Of a stretch of 64,000 bases of DNA, positions 1-9,316 are shown piece after piece. This DNA is from Rhodocyclales bacterium (GTDB lineage: Bacteria; Pseudomonadota; Gammaproteobacteria; Burkholderiales; Rhodocyclaceae). Position numbers and translations under genes: made by a program. Position 1 is the first letter of the stretch. Every line of letters starts with the position of its first letter. The notes beneath the pieces are model-generated. The model had not been told where the DNA came from. It searched no databases and was given only the letters and a program-made list of their open reading frames with translations. Where the stretch lies: assembly GCA_016215645.1 (NCBI GenBank), contig JACRIX010000084.1, positions 1 to 64,000 on the forward strand, written 5' to 3'.

Positions 1-312
1 ATCATCGGGGGTTGGGGGAAGTCCGTCCAGAATTCGCCTATTTGATCAAAATTTGATCAAACGCCAACGCTCACATCACGATCAACCCGTCCAGCATATC
101 TGCGCAGGCAAATCATAGGGCTGATGAAATATCCGGGCTAGCTCCTTTTTCGTTAGGGTTGTTTACCCGGCTCGGCGGCGATGCCCAATTCGATGATCTG
201 GTGAGGGAATTCCGCATCGCCCTGGCGCGGACGCTGAACTGACGCGCTGTCAAGTCTTGCCAAGCCCGGCGCCTGCCGTTAAGGTGCGCGCCCCTTCAGC
301 ATTTCGCCGCAT
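1..312. other. Intergenic leader of tex, with tandem palindromes and a possible ORF tail
   Basis: No recognisable gene lies here. TTTGATCAAA, itself a perfect palindrome, occurs twice in tandem at 41-50 and 52-61. A plus-strand reading frame without stops runs from 57 to 242 and ends in the residues REFRIALARTLN before TGA. It has no good start and I do not recognise it, so it may be the remnant of a degraded gene or chance. The stretch from 243 to 312 is the immediate upstream region of tex. Confidence 0.4.
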
Positions 313-2676
313 ATGACCGCCGACCTTCAGAAACGCATCGCGCAACGCATCGCCACCGAACTCGGCGTCCGCCCGCAGCAGGTGGCCGCCGCCGTGCAGC
401 TGCTCGACGAGGGCGCCACCGTGCCCTTCATCGCCCGCTACCGCAAGGAAGTCACCGACAATCTCGACGACACCCAGCTGCGCAATCTGGAGGATCGCCT
501 GGGCTACCTGCGCGAACTGGAAGACCGCCGCGCCTCGATACTGTCGTCGATCGCCGAGCAGGGCAAGCTGACGCCGGAACTCGCCGCCGCGATCATCGCT
601 GCCGACAACAAGCAGGGTCTGGAAGACCTCTACCTGCCCTACAAGCAGAAGCGCCGCACCAAGGCCCAGATCGCCCGCGAGGCAGGGCTGGAACCGCTGG
701 CCGATGCGCTCTACGGCGACCCGACGCTGAGCCCGGAAGCCGAGGCGGCGAAGTACGTCAACACGCAAACCGAGCCGCCGGAGACGCACGTACCGGACGT
801 CAAGGCCGCGCTCGACGGCGCGCGCCAGATCCTGATGGAGCGCTTCAGCGAGGATGCCGCGCTGCTGGCCAAACTGCGCAGCTACCTCAACGAACACGCC
901 CTGCTCGCCTCCACCGTGGTCGCCGGCAAGGAAACCGAAGGCGCGAAGTTCCGCGACTGGTTCGACTTCCGCGAAGCCGTGGCGAGCATCCCCTCGCACC
1001 GCGCGCTGGCCCTGCTGCGCGGGCGCAACGAGGACATCCTGCGTCTGGCCCTGAAGACGGAGCCCGAGCTGCGCGACCCGCCCGAGGCCTCGCCCTGCAT
1101 AGCCATGGTGGCAGCGCACTGCGGCATCCGCGACCAGGGCCGTGCGGCCGACAAGTGGCTGGCTGAAACGGCACGCTGGGCCTGGATGGTGAAGCTCTCG
1201 CTGCACCTCGAAACCGAGCTGATGAACCAGTTGCGCGAGCGCGCCGAAGAAGAAGCGATCCGCGTCTTCGCCCGCAACCTGCGCGATTTGCTGTTGGCGG
1301 CCCCGGCCGGGCCGCACTCGGTGATCGGCCTCGACCCCGGCATCCGCACCGGCGTCAAGGTGGCGGTGGTTGATGCCACCGGCAAGCTGGTGGATACGGC
1401 CACGCTCTACCCGCACGAGCCGCGCCGCGACTGGGAAGGCTCGCTCGCCGCGCTGCGCCATCTGGCGCAGAAACATGGCGCGACGCTGATGGCGATCGGC
1501 AATGGCACGGCCAGCCGCGAGACCGACAAGCTGGCCGGCGAGCTGATGACCCGTCACCCGGAACTGAAGCTGAAAAAGATCACGGTGTCGGAAGCCGGCG
1601 CCTCGGTGTATTCCGCATCCGAACTGGCGGCGCTGGAGTTCCCGGACCTTGACGTTTCGATTCGCGGCGCGGTATCGATTGCGCGGCGCCTGCAGGACCC
1701 GCTGGCCGAGCTGGTGAAGATCGAGCCCAAGGCCATCGGCGTCGGCCAGTACCAGCACGACCTCAACCAGTCACGCCTGGCGCGGGCGCTGGATGCCGTG
1801 ATCGAGGACTGCGTCAACTCGGTTGGCGTGGATGTCAATACCGCCAGCGCCGCGCTGCTCAAGCGCATTGCCGGACTCAACACCACGCTGGCCGCCAACA
1901 TCGTCGCCTGGCGCGACACCCACGGCGCGTTTTCATCACGCGCCCAGTTGAAGGATGTGCCGCGCCTGGGCGAGAAGGCCTTCGAGCAGGCCGCCGGCTT
2001 CCTGCGTATCGCCCGGGGCGACAACCCGCTGGATGCCTCGGCGGTGCACCCGGAGGCCTACCCGGTGGTCGAGCGCATCCTTGCCGACATCAAGGCCGGC
2101 ATGCGGGAGCTGATCGGCGATACACGCCGCCTGCGCACACTCGATCCGAAAAAATACACCGACGAGCGCTTCGGCCTGCCGACGGTGCAGGACATCCTGG
2201 TCGAACTGGAAAAGCCCGGCCGCGATCCGCGTCCCGAGTTCAAGACGGCGTCATTTCGCGACGGCATCGAGGAACTCAAAGACCTCGAACCCGGCATGCA
2301 GCTCGAAGGCGTGGTAACCAATGTCACCAACTTCGGCGCCTTCGTCGACATCGGCGTGCATCAGGACGGGCTGGTGCACATCTCGGCCCTGTCCGAGCGC
2401 TTCGTGCGCGACCCGCACCAGGTGGTGAAGGCCGGCGACGTGGTGAAGGTCAAGGTGCTGGAGGTCGATGTCCCGCGCAAGCGCATCGCGCTGACCATGC
2501 GTCTCAGCGACGAAGCACGCAAGCCCGCCGCGCCGAATGGCGAACCGGCGCCCAAGCCAAGAGTCGGCGCTGGTGCTACGGCGAATTCGTCGTCCCGCGG
2601 CCGTCCCCAGGCGCCGACGCGTCCGGCGGCGCCGGCGGGCGCGATGGCCGACGCCTTCGCCCGCCTCAAGCGCTGA
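313..2676 (+). CDS. tex: Tex-family transcription accessory / RNA-binding protein
   Basis: Cytoplasmic nucleic-acid-binding protein of the Tex family, 787 aa, the usual family length. The N-terminal helical Tex domain covers about residues 1-190. A YqgF/RNase H-like fold begins near residue 337 ([17 protein letters not shown]), helix-hairpin-helix segments lie around 495-570, and an S1 RNA-binding domain at about 660-730 ([14 protein letters not shown]). The tail after residue 735 is low complexity, rich in Pro, Ala and Arg, and contains RVGAGATAN at about 749-757. That piece is encoded by one copy of the dispersed AGTCGGCGCTGG repeat. The gene is convergent with the isocitrate dehydrogenase gene, one base apart. 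Family assignment is firm; Tex's precise cellular role is poorly defined. Confidence 0.95.
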   Translation: MTADLQKRIAQRIATELGVRPQQVAAAVQLLDEGATVPFIARYRKEVTDNLDDTQLRNLEDRLGYLRELEDRRASILSSIAEQGKLTPELAAAIIAADNKQGLEDLYLPYKQKRRTKAQIAREAGLEPLADALYGDPTLSPEAEAAKYVNTQTEPPETHVPDVKAALDGARQILMERFSEDAALLAKLRSYLNEHALLASTVVAGKETEGAKFRDWFDFREAVASIPSHRALALLRGRNEDILRLALKTEPELRDPPEASPCIAMVAAHCGIRDQGRAADKWLAETARWAWMVKLSLHLETELMNQLRERAEEEAIRVFARNLRDLLLAAPAGPHSVIGLDPGIRTGVKVAVVDATGKLVDTATLYPHEPRRDWEGSLAALRHLAQKHGATLMAIGNGTASRETDKLAGELMTRHPELKLKKITVSEAGASVYSASELAALEFPDLDVSIRGAVSIARRLQDPLAELVKIEPKAIGVGQYQHDLNQSRLARALDAVIEDCVNSVGVDVNTASAALLKRIAGLNTTLAANIVAWRDTHGAFSSRAQLKDVPRLGEKAFEQAAGFLRIARGDNPLDASAVHPEAYPVVERILADIKAGMRELIGDTRRLRTLDPKKYTDERFGLPTVQDILVELEKPGRDPRPEFKTASFRDGIEELKDLEPGMQLEGVVTNVTNFGAFVDIGVHQDGLVHISALSERFVRDPHQVVKAGDVVKVKVLEVDVPRKRIALTMRLSDEARKPAAPNGEPAPKPRVGAGATANSSSRGRPQAPTRPAAPAGAMADAFARLKR
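2559..2586 (+). repeat. Dispersed 24-bp repeat, copy a (in tex)
   Basis: Core AGTCGGCGCTGG at 2562-2573 followed by TGCTACGGCGAA. In the tex frame it encodes RVGAGATAN in the disordered C-terminal tail. About 35 bp downstream is a near-inverted partner, CCAGGCGCCGAC, so the copy forms an imperfect palindrome of roughly 50 bp, as REP-type elements do. Confidence 0.75.
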
Positions 2677-2677
2677 C

Positions 2678-3712
2678 TTACTTCAGGCGTGCCACCAGTG
2701 CCTTGGCGTACTGGTCGGTGCTGGCCTTGCCGCCGAGGTCGCCGGTGCGGACATTGTCCGTGTTCAGCACGTCGTAGATGGTGCGGCGCAGGCGGTCAGC
2801 GAGGTCGCTGCGCTTGACATGGTCGAGCATCATGGCCGAGGCCAGCAGCAGCGCCGTGGGGTTGGCGATGCCCTTGCCGGCGATGTCCGGCGCCGAACCA
2901 TGCACCGCCTCGAAGATCGCCGCGTGTTCGCCGATGTTGGCGCCCGGGGTCATGCCCAGGCCGCCGACCAGGCCGGAGATCTCGTCGGAGAGGATGTCGC
3001 CGAACAGGTTGGTGGTCACCAGCAGGTCGAACTGCCAGGGGTTCATCACCAGCTTCATGGCGCAGGCGTCGATGATCACTTCCTCGAACTCGAACTTGCC
3101 GGCGTACTGCTCCTTGTACATCTGCTGCGCGGTTTCAAGGAAGATGCCGGTCAGCGCCTTCATGATGTTGGCCTTGTGCACCACCGTGACCTTCTTGCGG
3201 CCGTTGGCGACCGCGTAGTCGAAGGCGAACTTGAGGATGTTCTTCGAACCCTGGCGGGTATTCACGCCGGTGGCAATGGCGACGGCATGGGGATCGTTGT
3301 CGATCGGGATGTAGTGCTCGTAGCCCATGTAGAGGCCCTCGTTGTTCTCGCGGCAGAGCACCAGATCGATGTCCTCGAAGCGCCCGCCGGGCACCAGGGT
3401 CTTGGCCGGACGCAGGTTGGCGTAGAGCTTGTACTTTTCGCGCAGGCGCACGTTCGATGAGCGGTAGCCGCCGCCCGACGGCGTCTCCAGCGGGCCTTTG
3501 AGCGCCAGCCGGGTGCGGTCGATGGAGTCGAGCGTGGCTTGCGGCAGCGGATCGCCGGCGGCCTTGACGCCAGCCAGACCGGCAAGCTGAATGTCCCACT
3601 GAAAGGGCGCGCCCAGCGCGTCCAGCACCGCCACCGCGGCATCGGTGATTTCGGGGCCGATGCCGTCGCCGGGAATCAGGGTGGCTGGAATCAGGGTCTG
3701 GGCTGCGCTCAT
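2678..3712 (-). CDS. NAD-dependent isocitrate dehydrogenase (IDH3-like)
   Basis: Isocitrate/isopropylmalate dehydrogenase superfamily member, 344 aa, expected to decarboxylate isocitrate to 2-oxoglutarate in the TCA cycle. The substrate loop reads SSNVRLREKYKLYANLRP, followed by RENNEGLY, HKANIMKALTG and the metal-site region NLFGDILSDEISGL. In HGSAPDIAGKG the Asp-Ile pair stands where NADP enzymes of the E. coli type carry Lys-Tyr, which argues for NAD. Isopropylmalate dehydrogenase shares this pair, but the substrate loop and HKANIMK are more like NAD-IDH. No leu genes are nearby. GGAG is placed just before the ATG. A TATAAT box lies about 155 bp upstream. Confidence 0.85.
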   Translation of the reverse strand: MSAAQTLIPATLIPGDGIGPEITDAAVAVLDALGAPFQWDIQLAGLAGVKAAGDPLPQATLDSIDRTRLALKGPLETPSGGGYRSSNVRLREKYKLYANLRPAKTLVPGGRFEDIDLVLCRENNEGLYMGYEHYIPIDNDPHAVAIATGVNTRQGSKNILKFAFDYAVANGRKKVTVVHKANIMKALTGIFLETAQQMYKEQYAGKFEFEEVIIDACAMKLVMNPWQFDLLVTTNLFGDILSDEISGLVGGLGMTPGANIGEHAAIFEAVHGSAPDIAGKGIANPTALLLASAMMLDHVKRSDLADRLRRTIYDVLNTDNVRTGDLGGKASTDQYAKALVARLK

Positions 3713-3867
3713 TTCTATCTCCGCGTTTGGCTATGAGGGTGAGGGATGGCAGGTCGCCGCACGACCGGGATCTCCGGCCCGGTGCGGCCGCACTGCTGCG
3801 TGAAGCATGCCACGGCGGGCTGACCGGGCGCTTACTGCCACGGTCCGGCCGCGTGATGTCGGCGCGA

Positions 3868-3873
3868 ATTATA
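3868..3873 (-). promoter_or_regulatory. Candidate -10 box for the isocitrate dehydrogenase gene
   Basis: A perfect TATAAT on the minus strand at 3873-3868, with no good -35 hexamer 17-18 bp upstream. It would give a leader of about 145 nt. It sits back to back with the candidate acyltransferase promoter at 3922-3930 in the 249-bp divergent region. Confidence 0.4.
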
Positions 3874-3921
3874 CGCAGGCCTTATCTGCCCATACGCCGT
3901 GTATATCGTCCGACAACTCGC

Positions 3922-3930
3922 TGTTATGAT
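3922..3930 (+). promoter_or_regulatory. Candidate extended -10 promoter for the acyltransferase gene
   Basis: TGTTATGAT, an extended -10 (TGn plus TATGAT), 31 bp before the chosen ATG at 3962. No convincing -35 is visible. Confidence 0.35.
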
Positions 3931-3961
3931 CCCGCCATCGTCCTTGCGGAAAGCGAATGCG

Positions 3962-5392
3962 ATGAGTCAGACGATCACCCTGCCGCTGTGGGCCTTCGCC
4001 ATCCTTGCCGGATTGGCCGGTTGGGCCCTGCTGGTGATGCTGCTGGTACCGGGCATGCGCTGGTTCTTCCGCCGCCGCATCAGGCTGGTGATACGCCAGA
4101 TCGGCGGCCGGCTCAGTGTCGAACTGCCTTCCTTCAAACTGACACGCCGCCAGGTATTGATCGACCGCCTGTTCCACGATCCGAAGGTACAGACCGCCGC
4201 AACGGATCACGCCAACGCAAAGAACGAACGCCTCGGCGACGTCTGGCGCCGCATCGACCACTACGCCCGGGAGATCGTCCCCTCCTTCAACGCCTACATC
4301 TACTACCGCGTCGGCTATGCCGTCGCGCGAGCGGCGGCGCGCGCGCTTTACCGCGTGCGCATCGGCTTCGTCGACGAAGAGGGACTGGCGAAGGTCGACC
4401 GCAAATCCACCATCGTCTTCGTCATGAATCATCGCAGCAACATGGACTACGTACTGGTCGCCTTCCTTGCCGCAGAACGCGCCGCACTGTCCTTCGCCGT
4501 CGGCGAATGGGCGCGCATCTGGCCGCTGCAACAGCTGATTCGCGCCATGGGTGCCTTCTTCGTGCGGCGCAACTCGGGCGATCCACTGTATCGCGTGGTG
4601 CTGCAGCGCTACGTGCAAATGGCCTCGGAGGCCGGCGTCACCCAGGCGGTGTTTCCCGAAGGCGGCCTGACCATTGACGGCAAGCTGCGGTCACCGCGCT
4701 TCGGCCTGCTGGACTACATGCTGAAGACGTTCGACGAACGCCCCGGGGGTGAACGGCGCGATCTGGTCTTCATTCCCGTCGGCCTCAACTACGACCGCGT
4801 GCTGGAGGACCGCAGCCAGCTGCTCAAATTGCACCCCGCCGATCCTCGCCCCGGCGGTTTGCGCGCCGCGGCAATCACGGCCGGCTTCATGCTGCGCAAC
4901 GCCGGGCTGGCGCTCGGCGGCGGCTGGCATCGCTTCGGCTATGCCTGTGTCAATTTTGGCGCACCGCTGTCGATGCGGGCCTGGGCCGGCGAACGCACGC
5001 TGCATTTTCCGGGCATGGACGACGAGACCCGTCGCGCCGAAGTCGGCAAGCTGGCCCAACGCCTGATGGCCGACATCGGCGGCGTGATCCCGGTGCTGCC
5101 GGTGCCGCTGGTCGCCGATGTGCTGATGCGCGATCCGCAGCAGGCCTTGAGCGAACTCGAGCTCAAGTCGGCGGCACATGCCCGCATGCGCGAGCTGGAA
5201 GCCTATGGCGCCCATCTCTACATTCCACGCCAGGATCACGACTACGCCTTCGGTGTCGGCCTGCGCATGCTGATCCTGCGTCGCCTGGTGATCGAGGAGG
5301 ACGGCCTGTACCGCGCGGACCCGCGGCAAATCGACTTGCTCAACTATTACGCTGGCTCGATCGCGCACATCGGCAGCGACAGTCGGCGCTGA
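3962..5392 (+). CDS. PlsC/PlsB-like acyltransferase (1-acylglycerol-3-phosphate acyltransferase family)
   Basis: Membrane-associated glycerolipid acyltransferase, 476 aa. An N-terminal hydrophobic helix spans about residues 8-30. The acyltransferase HX4D motif is His157-Asp162 (NHRSNMDY), and the glycerol-phosphate binding block FPEGGLTIDGKLRSPRFG follows near residue 230. It is longer than typical PlsC (about 250 aa), with a C-terminal extension of about 200 aa. The family is clear, but substrate specificity cannot be read from the sequence. I chose the ATG at 3962, preceded by GGAAAG. An in-frame ATG at 3926 would add 12 residues. The gene is convergent with ybbP. Confidence 0.8.
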   Translation: MSQTITLPLWAFAILAGLAGWALLVMLLVPGMRWFFRRRIRLVIRQIGGRLSVELPSFKLTRRQVLIDRLFHDPKVQTAATDHANAKNERLGDVWRRIDHYAREIVPSFNAYIYYRVGYAVARAAARALYRVRIGFVDEEGLAKVDRKSTIVFVMNHRSNMDYVLVAFLAAERAALSFAVGEWARIWPLQQLIRAMGAFFVRRNSGDPLYRVVLQRYVQMASEAGVTQAVFPEGGLTIDGKLRSPRFGLLDYMLKTFDERPGGERRDLVFIPVGLNYDRVLEDRSQLLKLHPADPRPGGLRAAAITAGFMLRNAGLALGGGWHRFGYACVNFGAPLSMRAWAGERTLHFPGMDDETRRAEVGKLAQRLMADIGGVIPVLPVPLVADVLMRDPQQALSELELKSAAHARMRELEAYGAHLYIPRQDHDYAFGVGLRMLILRRLVIEEDGLYRADPRQIDLLNYYAGSIAHIGSDSRR

Positions 5393-5395
5393 GGG

Positions 5396-5409
5396 GGCGC
5401 CGCGGCGCC
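5396..5409. terminator. GC-rich perfect palindrome between convergent genes
   Basis: GGCGCCGCGGCGCC is a perfect 14-bp palindrome in the 16-bp gap between the acyltransferase stop and the stop codon of ybbP. It could act as a bidirectional transcription stop, but there is no U-tract on either side. Confidence 0.3.
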
Positions 5410-7904
5410 TACTCGGCGGCGCGCAAGGACGGCATCGCCGACTGCCGCAGCATGGACGAGGCGCCCAGCCAGCCGGCAACCACCGCCAGCGCCGCACCGG
5501 CCGCCGCGCCGACCATCCAGAGCTCGACCTGCGGCAGGTAGTCGAGGCGAAAGGCGAAACGCGCCAAACCCCAGCCGATGAGGCTTGCGGCGATCCCGGC
5601 GAGCAGGCCGGCGACCAGGCCGAGCGCGGCAAACTCGGCCAACAGCGCCGCGGAAAGCTGCCGGCCGCGGGCACCCAGGGCTCGCAGCACGGCAAGCTCG
5701 TGGCGACGCTCGTCGGCACTGGCCTGCAAGGCAGCGTAGAGCACCGCGAGACCGGCAAGCACGGCAAAACCAAAAACCAGTTGCACGGCATGGGCGACCT
5801 GGTCGATCGTCGCGTGCAGCTGGCGCACCAGTGCCGCGACGTCGATCACGGTAATGTTGGGAAAGCGCCGCACCAGCTCCGGAATGACCTGCGCCCTCTC
5901 CGCCGGCAGGTGGAAACTGGTGATGTAGCTGGCAGGAAAGTTTTCCAGTGCCGCTGGCGGCGATATGACAAAGAAATTGACGCGCATCGAGTCCCAATCG
6001 AGTTTGCGCAGGCTGGTGACCCGCCCTTCCATGCGCTGGCCGCCGATCTCGTAGACCAGGCGATCACCGAGCTTGAGCTCCAGGGTTTCGGCCAGGCCCT
6101 GCTCGACCGAGAACTCCGCCGTGTCCGTGGCGCCATGCCAACGGCCTGCACTGATCGAATTGCCGGCGGGCAGGCGATCCGCCCAGGAGAGATTGAATTC
6201 GCGATCCACCAGGCGTCGCGCCCGCTCGTCGGTGTAGGTTTCCGGACCGACTGCGCGTCCATTGACCTGCACCAGGCGGCCGCGCACCATGGGTTCCAGG
6301 TACGGGGCCGGCAAGCCGCGGGTCCTGAAAAAGTCGTCGATGGCGGCGCGCTGATCCGGCTGGATATTGATTGCGAAACGGTTGGGCGCGTTGGGCGGTA
6401 CGCGCGACTGCCAGGCGTCGAGCAGATCACCGCGCGCCACGGTCAGCAGCAGCAGTGCAGTGAGGCCCAGCGACAGCGCCACCGCCTGCACCATCGTGCC
6501 GGCAAGCCGCCGGCGCAGGTTGGCGAGGCCATGACGCCAGCCATAGCCGCGACCGGCCGGGCGTATGCGGCCGAGGACGGCCAGCATCAGCCGCGCCATC
6601 AGGGCAAAGAACGCCAGCGCCAGAACGAAACCGGCGAGCACGATGGCACCGAGGCGCAGATCGCCCGCCATCCATAGCATCAATCCCGCCAAAACCAGCG
6701 CGCCAAGCAGGTAAGCGCCGACAGACGCCGGCTCGGCGCCACTCCATTCCCGACGCAACACGCGGATCGTTGGCACGCGCTTGAGGCGCAACAGCGGCGG
6801 CAGGGCGAAGCCCAGCAGCAGCGTAAGGCCGACCAGCAGGCCCTGGAGCAAGGGCAGCACTGACGGCGCAGGCAGTGTGGTCGCCAACAGCCCAGTCAAC
6901 ATCTGCTCCAGGCCCGCCTGAACCGCATAGCCGACGACACATCCGACAACGGTGGCGGCTAGTCCGAACAAAAGAAACTCGCCGCCATGGATCACCAGCA
7001 ACTGCCCCGACCGTGCGCCCATGCAGCGCATTACGGCGCAGCCGTCGAGATGGCGGCGCATGTAGCGCTCGGCCGCCAGCGCTACCGCGACGGCGGCGAG
7101 AATCACCGCCAGCAGTGCCGACAGGCGCAGGAAGCGCTGCGCACGCTCGGTGACATTGCGGATTTCGGGCCGGGCGTTGTCCAGGCTTTCCAGGCGCTCG
7201 CCACGCCCCAGCCTGGCCGTTGCCCAGGATTCGTAGGCCTGCACGCTTTCGGTCTCTCCGGCCACATGCAGCCGATAGGCGACGCGGCTGCCCGGCAGAA
7301 TCAAGCCGGTGGCTGGCAGGTCGGCAAAATTGATCAGCAGGCGCGGCGCCAGCGCAAACACGTTCATGCCGCGATCCGGCTCCAGCGTCAGGATCGGTCC
7401 GCTGCGAACCGTGATGCGACCTAACGACAAGGCCGTTCCCGGAGGGACATTCAGCGCGCCGGCAAGGCGCTCGTCGCCCCAGGCTTCACCGGTTAGCGGC
7501 ACGCCCCGGGTCTCGGCGTCCGGCGCATTCAGGGCCGGCGCCGTGCGCAGGCTTCCGCGCAAGGGATAGCCCTCGGTCACCGCCTTGATCTCGGACAGCA
7601 CCGAGGCGTCGCCCAGGCTGACCATGCTGGCGAACGTCGCGCTTTCCGCAAGGCGCAGGCCGCGCGACGCCGCCTCCCGGCGAAAATCGTCGGGCCAGGG
7701 GTGATCGGCACTAAGCAGCAGATCGCCGCCCAGCAACTGATGCGACTGCAGGCGCAGCGCCCGCTCGACCCGGTCGCCAAGGAAGCCGACACTGGTCAGC
7801 GCTGCCACAGCCAGCATCAATGCGACGCCGAGCACGGTCAACTCGCCGGCACGCCAGTCGCGGGCAAGCATGCGTAGTGCCAAGCTGAGCGGCCCGCTGA
7901 TCAC
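5409..7904 (-). CDS. ybbP: FtsX-family ABC transporter permease, YbbP-like
   Basis: Large inner-membrane permease, 831 aa, close to E. coli YbbP (about 804 aa). The N-terminal membrane helix follows residue 10 (LTVLGVALMLAVAALTSVGF), then a long periplasmic domain. Clusters of hydrophobic helices follow in the middle and at the C-terminus, ending with AAAGAALAVVAGWLGASSM. The GTG start at 7904-7902 overlaps the radA TGA (GTGA), so the two are translationally coupled. YbbP normally pairs with the ATPase YbbA and sits near the esterase TesA. Neither is in this window, so its ATPase must be encoded elsewhere. Role (cell-envelope lipid or lipoprotein handling) is inference. Confidence 0.8.
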   Translation of the reverse strand: MISGPLSLALRMLARDWRAGELTVLGVALMLAVAALTSVGFLGDRVERALRLQSHQLLGGDLLLSADHPWPDDFRREAASRGLRLAESATFASMVSLGDASVLSEIKAVTEGYPLRGSLRTAPALNAPDAETRGVPLTGEAWGDERLAGALNVPPGTALSLGRITVRSGPILTLEPDRGMNVFALAPRLLINFADLPATGLILPGSRVAYRLHVAGETESVQAYESWATARLGRGERLESLDNARPEIRNVTERAQRFLRLSALLAVILAAVAVALAAERYMRRHLDGCAVMRCMGARSGQLLVIHGGEFLLFGLAATVVGCVVGYAVQAGLEQMLTGLLATTLPAPSVLPLLQGLLVGLTLLLGFALPPLLRLKRVPTIRVLRREWSGAEPASVGAYLLGALVLAGLMLWMAGDLRLGAIVLAGFVLALAFFALMARLMLAVLGRIRPAGRGYGWRHGLANLRRRLAGTMVQAVALSLGLTALLLLTVARGDLLDAWQSRVPPNAPNRFAINIQPDQRAAIDDFFRTRGLPAPYLEPMVRGRLVQVNGRAVGPETYTDERARRLVDREFNLSWADRLPAGNSISAGRWHGATDTAEFSVEQGLAETLELKLGDRLVYEIGGQRMEGRVTSLRKLDWDSMRVNFFVISPPAALENFPASYITSFHLPAERAQVIPELVRRFPNITVIDVAALVRQLHATIDQVAHAVQLVFGFAVLAGLAVLYAALQASADERRHELAVLRALGARGRQLSAALLAEFAALGLVAGLLAGIAASLIGWGLARFAFRLDYLPQVELWMVGAAAGAALAVVAGWLGASSMLRQSAMPSLRAAE

Positions 7905-9271
7905 CAGCTGCGCATCCGCTCGATGGCCTCTTCGACGCGGTCGAGGGCGACCACTTCCAGTCCCTTGATGGCCTGCCGGGGTGCATTTGACTTGGGCACC
8001 ACGGCATGCGTGAAGCCCAGCTTGGCGGCTTCTCGCAGGCGCTCCTGCCCACGCGGCGCGGGACGGATTTCGCCCGCCAGGCCAACCTCGCCGAACACCA
8101 CCAGCTTGCCCGGCAAAGGCTTGTTGCGCAGCGATGAAACGATCGCCAGCAACACCGCCAGGTCGGCCGCCGGCTCGGAAATGCGCACGCCGCCAACGGC
8201 GTTGACAAACACATCCTGGTCGCCACAAACGATGCCGGCATGTCGATGCAGTACCGCCAGCAGCATTGCCAGCCGGTTTTGGTCCAACCCGACGCCGAGC
8301 CGGCGCGGACTCGGCGACAGCGATCCATCCACCAGGGCCTGGATCTCCACCAGCAAGGGGCGCGTGCCCTCCTGGGTGCACAGCACGCAGGAGCCTGAAA
8401 CCTCAAGCGAGTGCTGCGAAAGGAACAGGGCGGAGGGATTGGCCACGCCACGCAAGCCCTTTTCAGTCATGGCGAACACGCCCAGTTCATTCACGGCGCC
8501 AAAGCGGTTCTTCACGGCGCGCACCAGGCGAAACGCGGAATGGGTATCCCCTTCGAAGTAGAGCACCGTGTCGACCATGTGTTCGAGCACCCGCGGCCCG
8601 GCCAGGCTGCCCTCCTTGGTGACGTGCCCGACCAGGATCACGCAGGTCCCCGACTGTTTGGCAAAGCGCGTCAGTTGCGCCGCACACTCGCGCACCTGGG
8701 CCACTGAACCGGGCGCCGACTGCAGTGCATCCGACCAGACGGTCTGGATCGAGTCGATCACGGCCACGGCAGGCCGCTGCTCCAGCAGGGTCGAAAGTAT
8801 TCTTTCGGCATTGATCTCGGCCAGCAATTGCATGCCGGCCACGTCGAGTTGCAGGCGCTGCGCACGCAGCGCGACCTGCTCGCCGGACTCCTCGCCGGAA
8901 ACGTAAAGCACCTTCTGTCCGGCCTGGGCCAATCGCGCCAGTGCCTGCAGCAACAGGGTGGACTTGCCTATCCCCGGATCGCCGCCAATCAACACCACGC
9001 CACCGGCAACCAGCCCGCCGCCGAGAACCCTGTCGAACTCCTCGACACCGGTCGCCTGGCGGGCTTCCTCCCGGGGATGGATCGTCGCCAGTGCCTGCAC
9101 ACCGCTGCTGCCGCCCAGCGAGGAAAAACTACGCTTGGCCGCCTGCGGCGATTCGATCACCGCTTCGACCAGCGTATTCCATTGCCCGCAACCGGGACAC
9201 TGGCCCTGCCACTTCGGCATCGCCGTACCGCACTCCGTGCAGGAATACTGGGTCCTGGCCTTGGCGCCCAT
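7901..9271 (-). CDS. radA: DNA repair protein RadA
   Basis: RecA-like ATPase that promotes branch migration during recombinational repair, 456 aa. The N-terminal zinc finger is Cys11, Cys14, Cys25 and Cys28. Walker A follows (GGDPGIGKST, around residue 97), then the RadA-specific KNRFG motif near 255, and a Lon-protease-like C-terminal domain (VGGVRISEPAADLAVLLAI). Length and motif order are standard. It is the middle gene of alr-radA-ybbP, 45 bp after alr. Confidence 0.96.
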   Translation of the reverse strand: MGAKARTQYSCTECGTAMPKWQGQCPGCGQWNTLVEAVIESPQAAKRSFSSLGGSSGVQALATIHPREEARQATGVEEFDRVLGGGLVAGGVVLIGGDPGIGKSTLLLQALARLAQAGQKVLYVSGEESGEQVALRAQRLQLDVAGMQLLAEINAERILSTLLEQRPAVAVIDSIQTVWSDALQSAPGSVAQVRECAAQLTRFAKQSGTCVILVGHVTKEGSLAGPRVLEHMVDTVLYFEGDTHSAFRLVRAVKNRFGAVNELGVFAMTEKGLRGVANPSALFLSQHSLEVSGSCVLCTQEGTRPLLVEIQALVDGSLSPSPRRLGVGLDQNRLAMLLAVLHRHAGIVCGDQDVFVNAVGGVRISEPAADLAVLLAIVSSLRNKPLPGKLVVFGEVGLAGEIRPAPRGQERLREAAKLGFTHAVVPKSNAPRQAIKGLEVVALDRVEEAIERMRSW

Positions 9272-9316
9272 GTCAGACTTGAACGCACCGAGGCATCCCG
9301 CTTCGGGCAGATGCCA

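Noticed and set aside
41-61. FNR/Anr-type binding site
   Set aside because: TTGAT and ATCAA half-sites are present, but their spacing (9 bp between outer halves, none within a palindrome) does not fit the TTGAT-N4-ATCAA site.
250-1758. 502-aa minus-strand open frame across tex
   Set aside because: It lies wholly antisense to the well-supported tex gene, has no recognisable motif, and is a by-product of high-GC codon use.
5390-5404. Further copy of the dispersed repeat at the acyltransferase stop (AGTCGGCGCTGA)
   Set aside because: Only the first 11 bases match and the rest is unrelated, so it was left out of the family.
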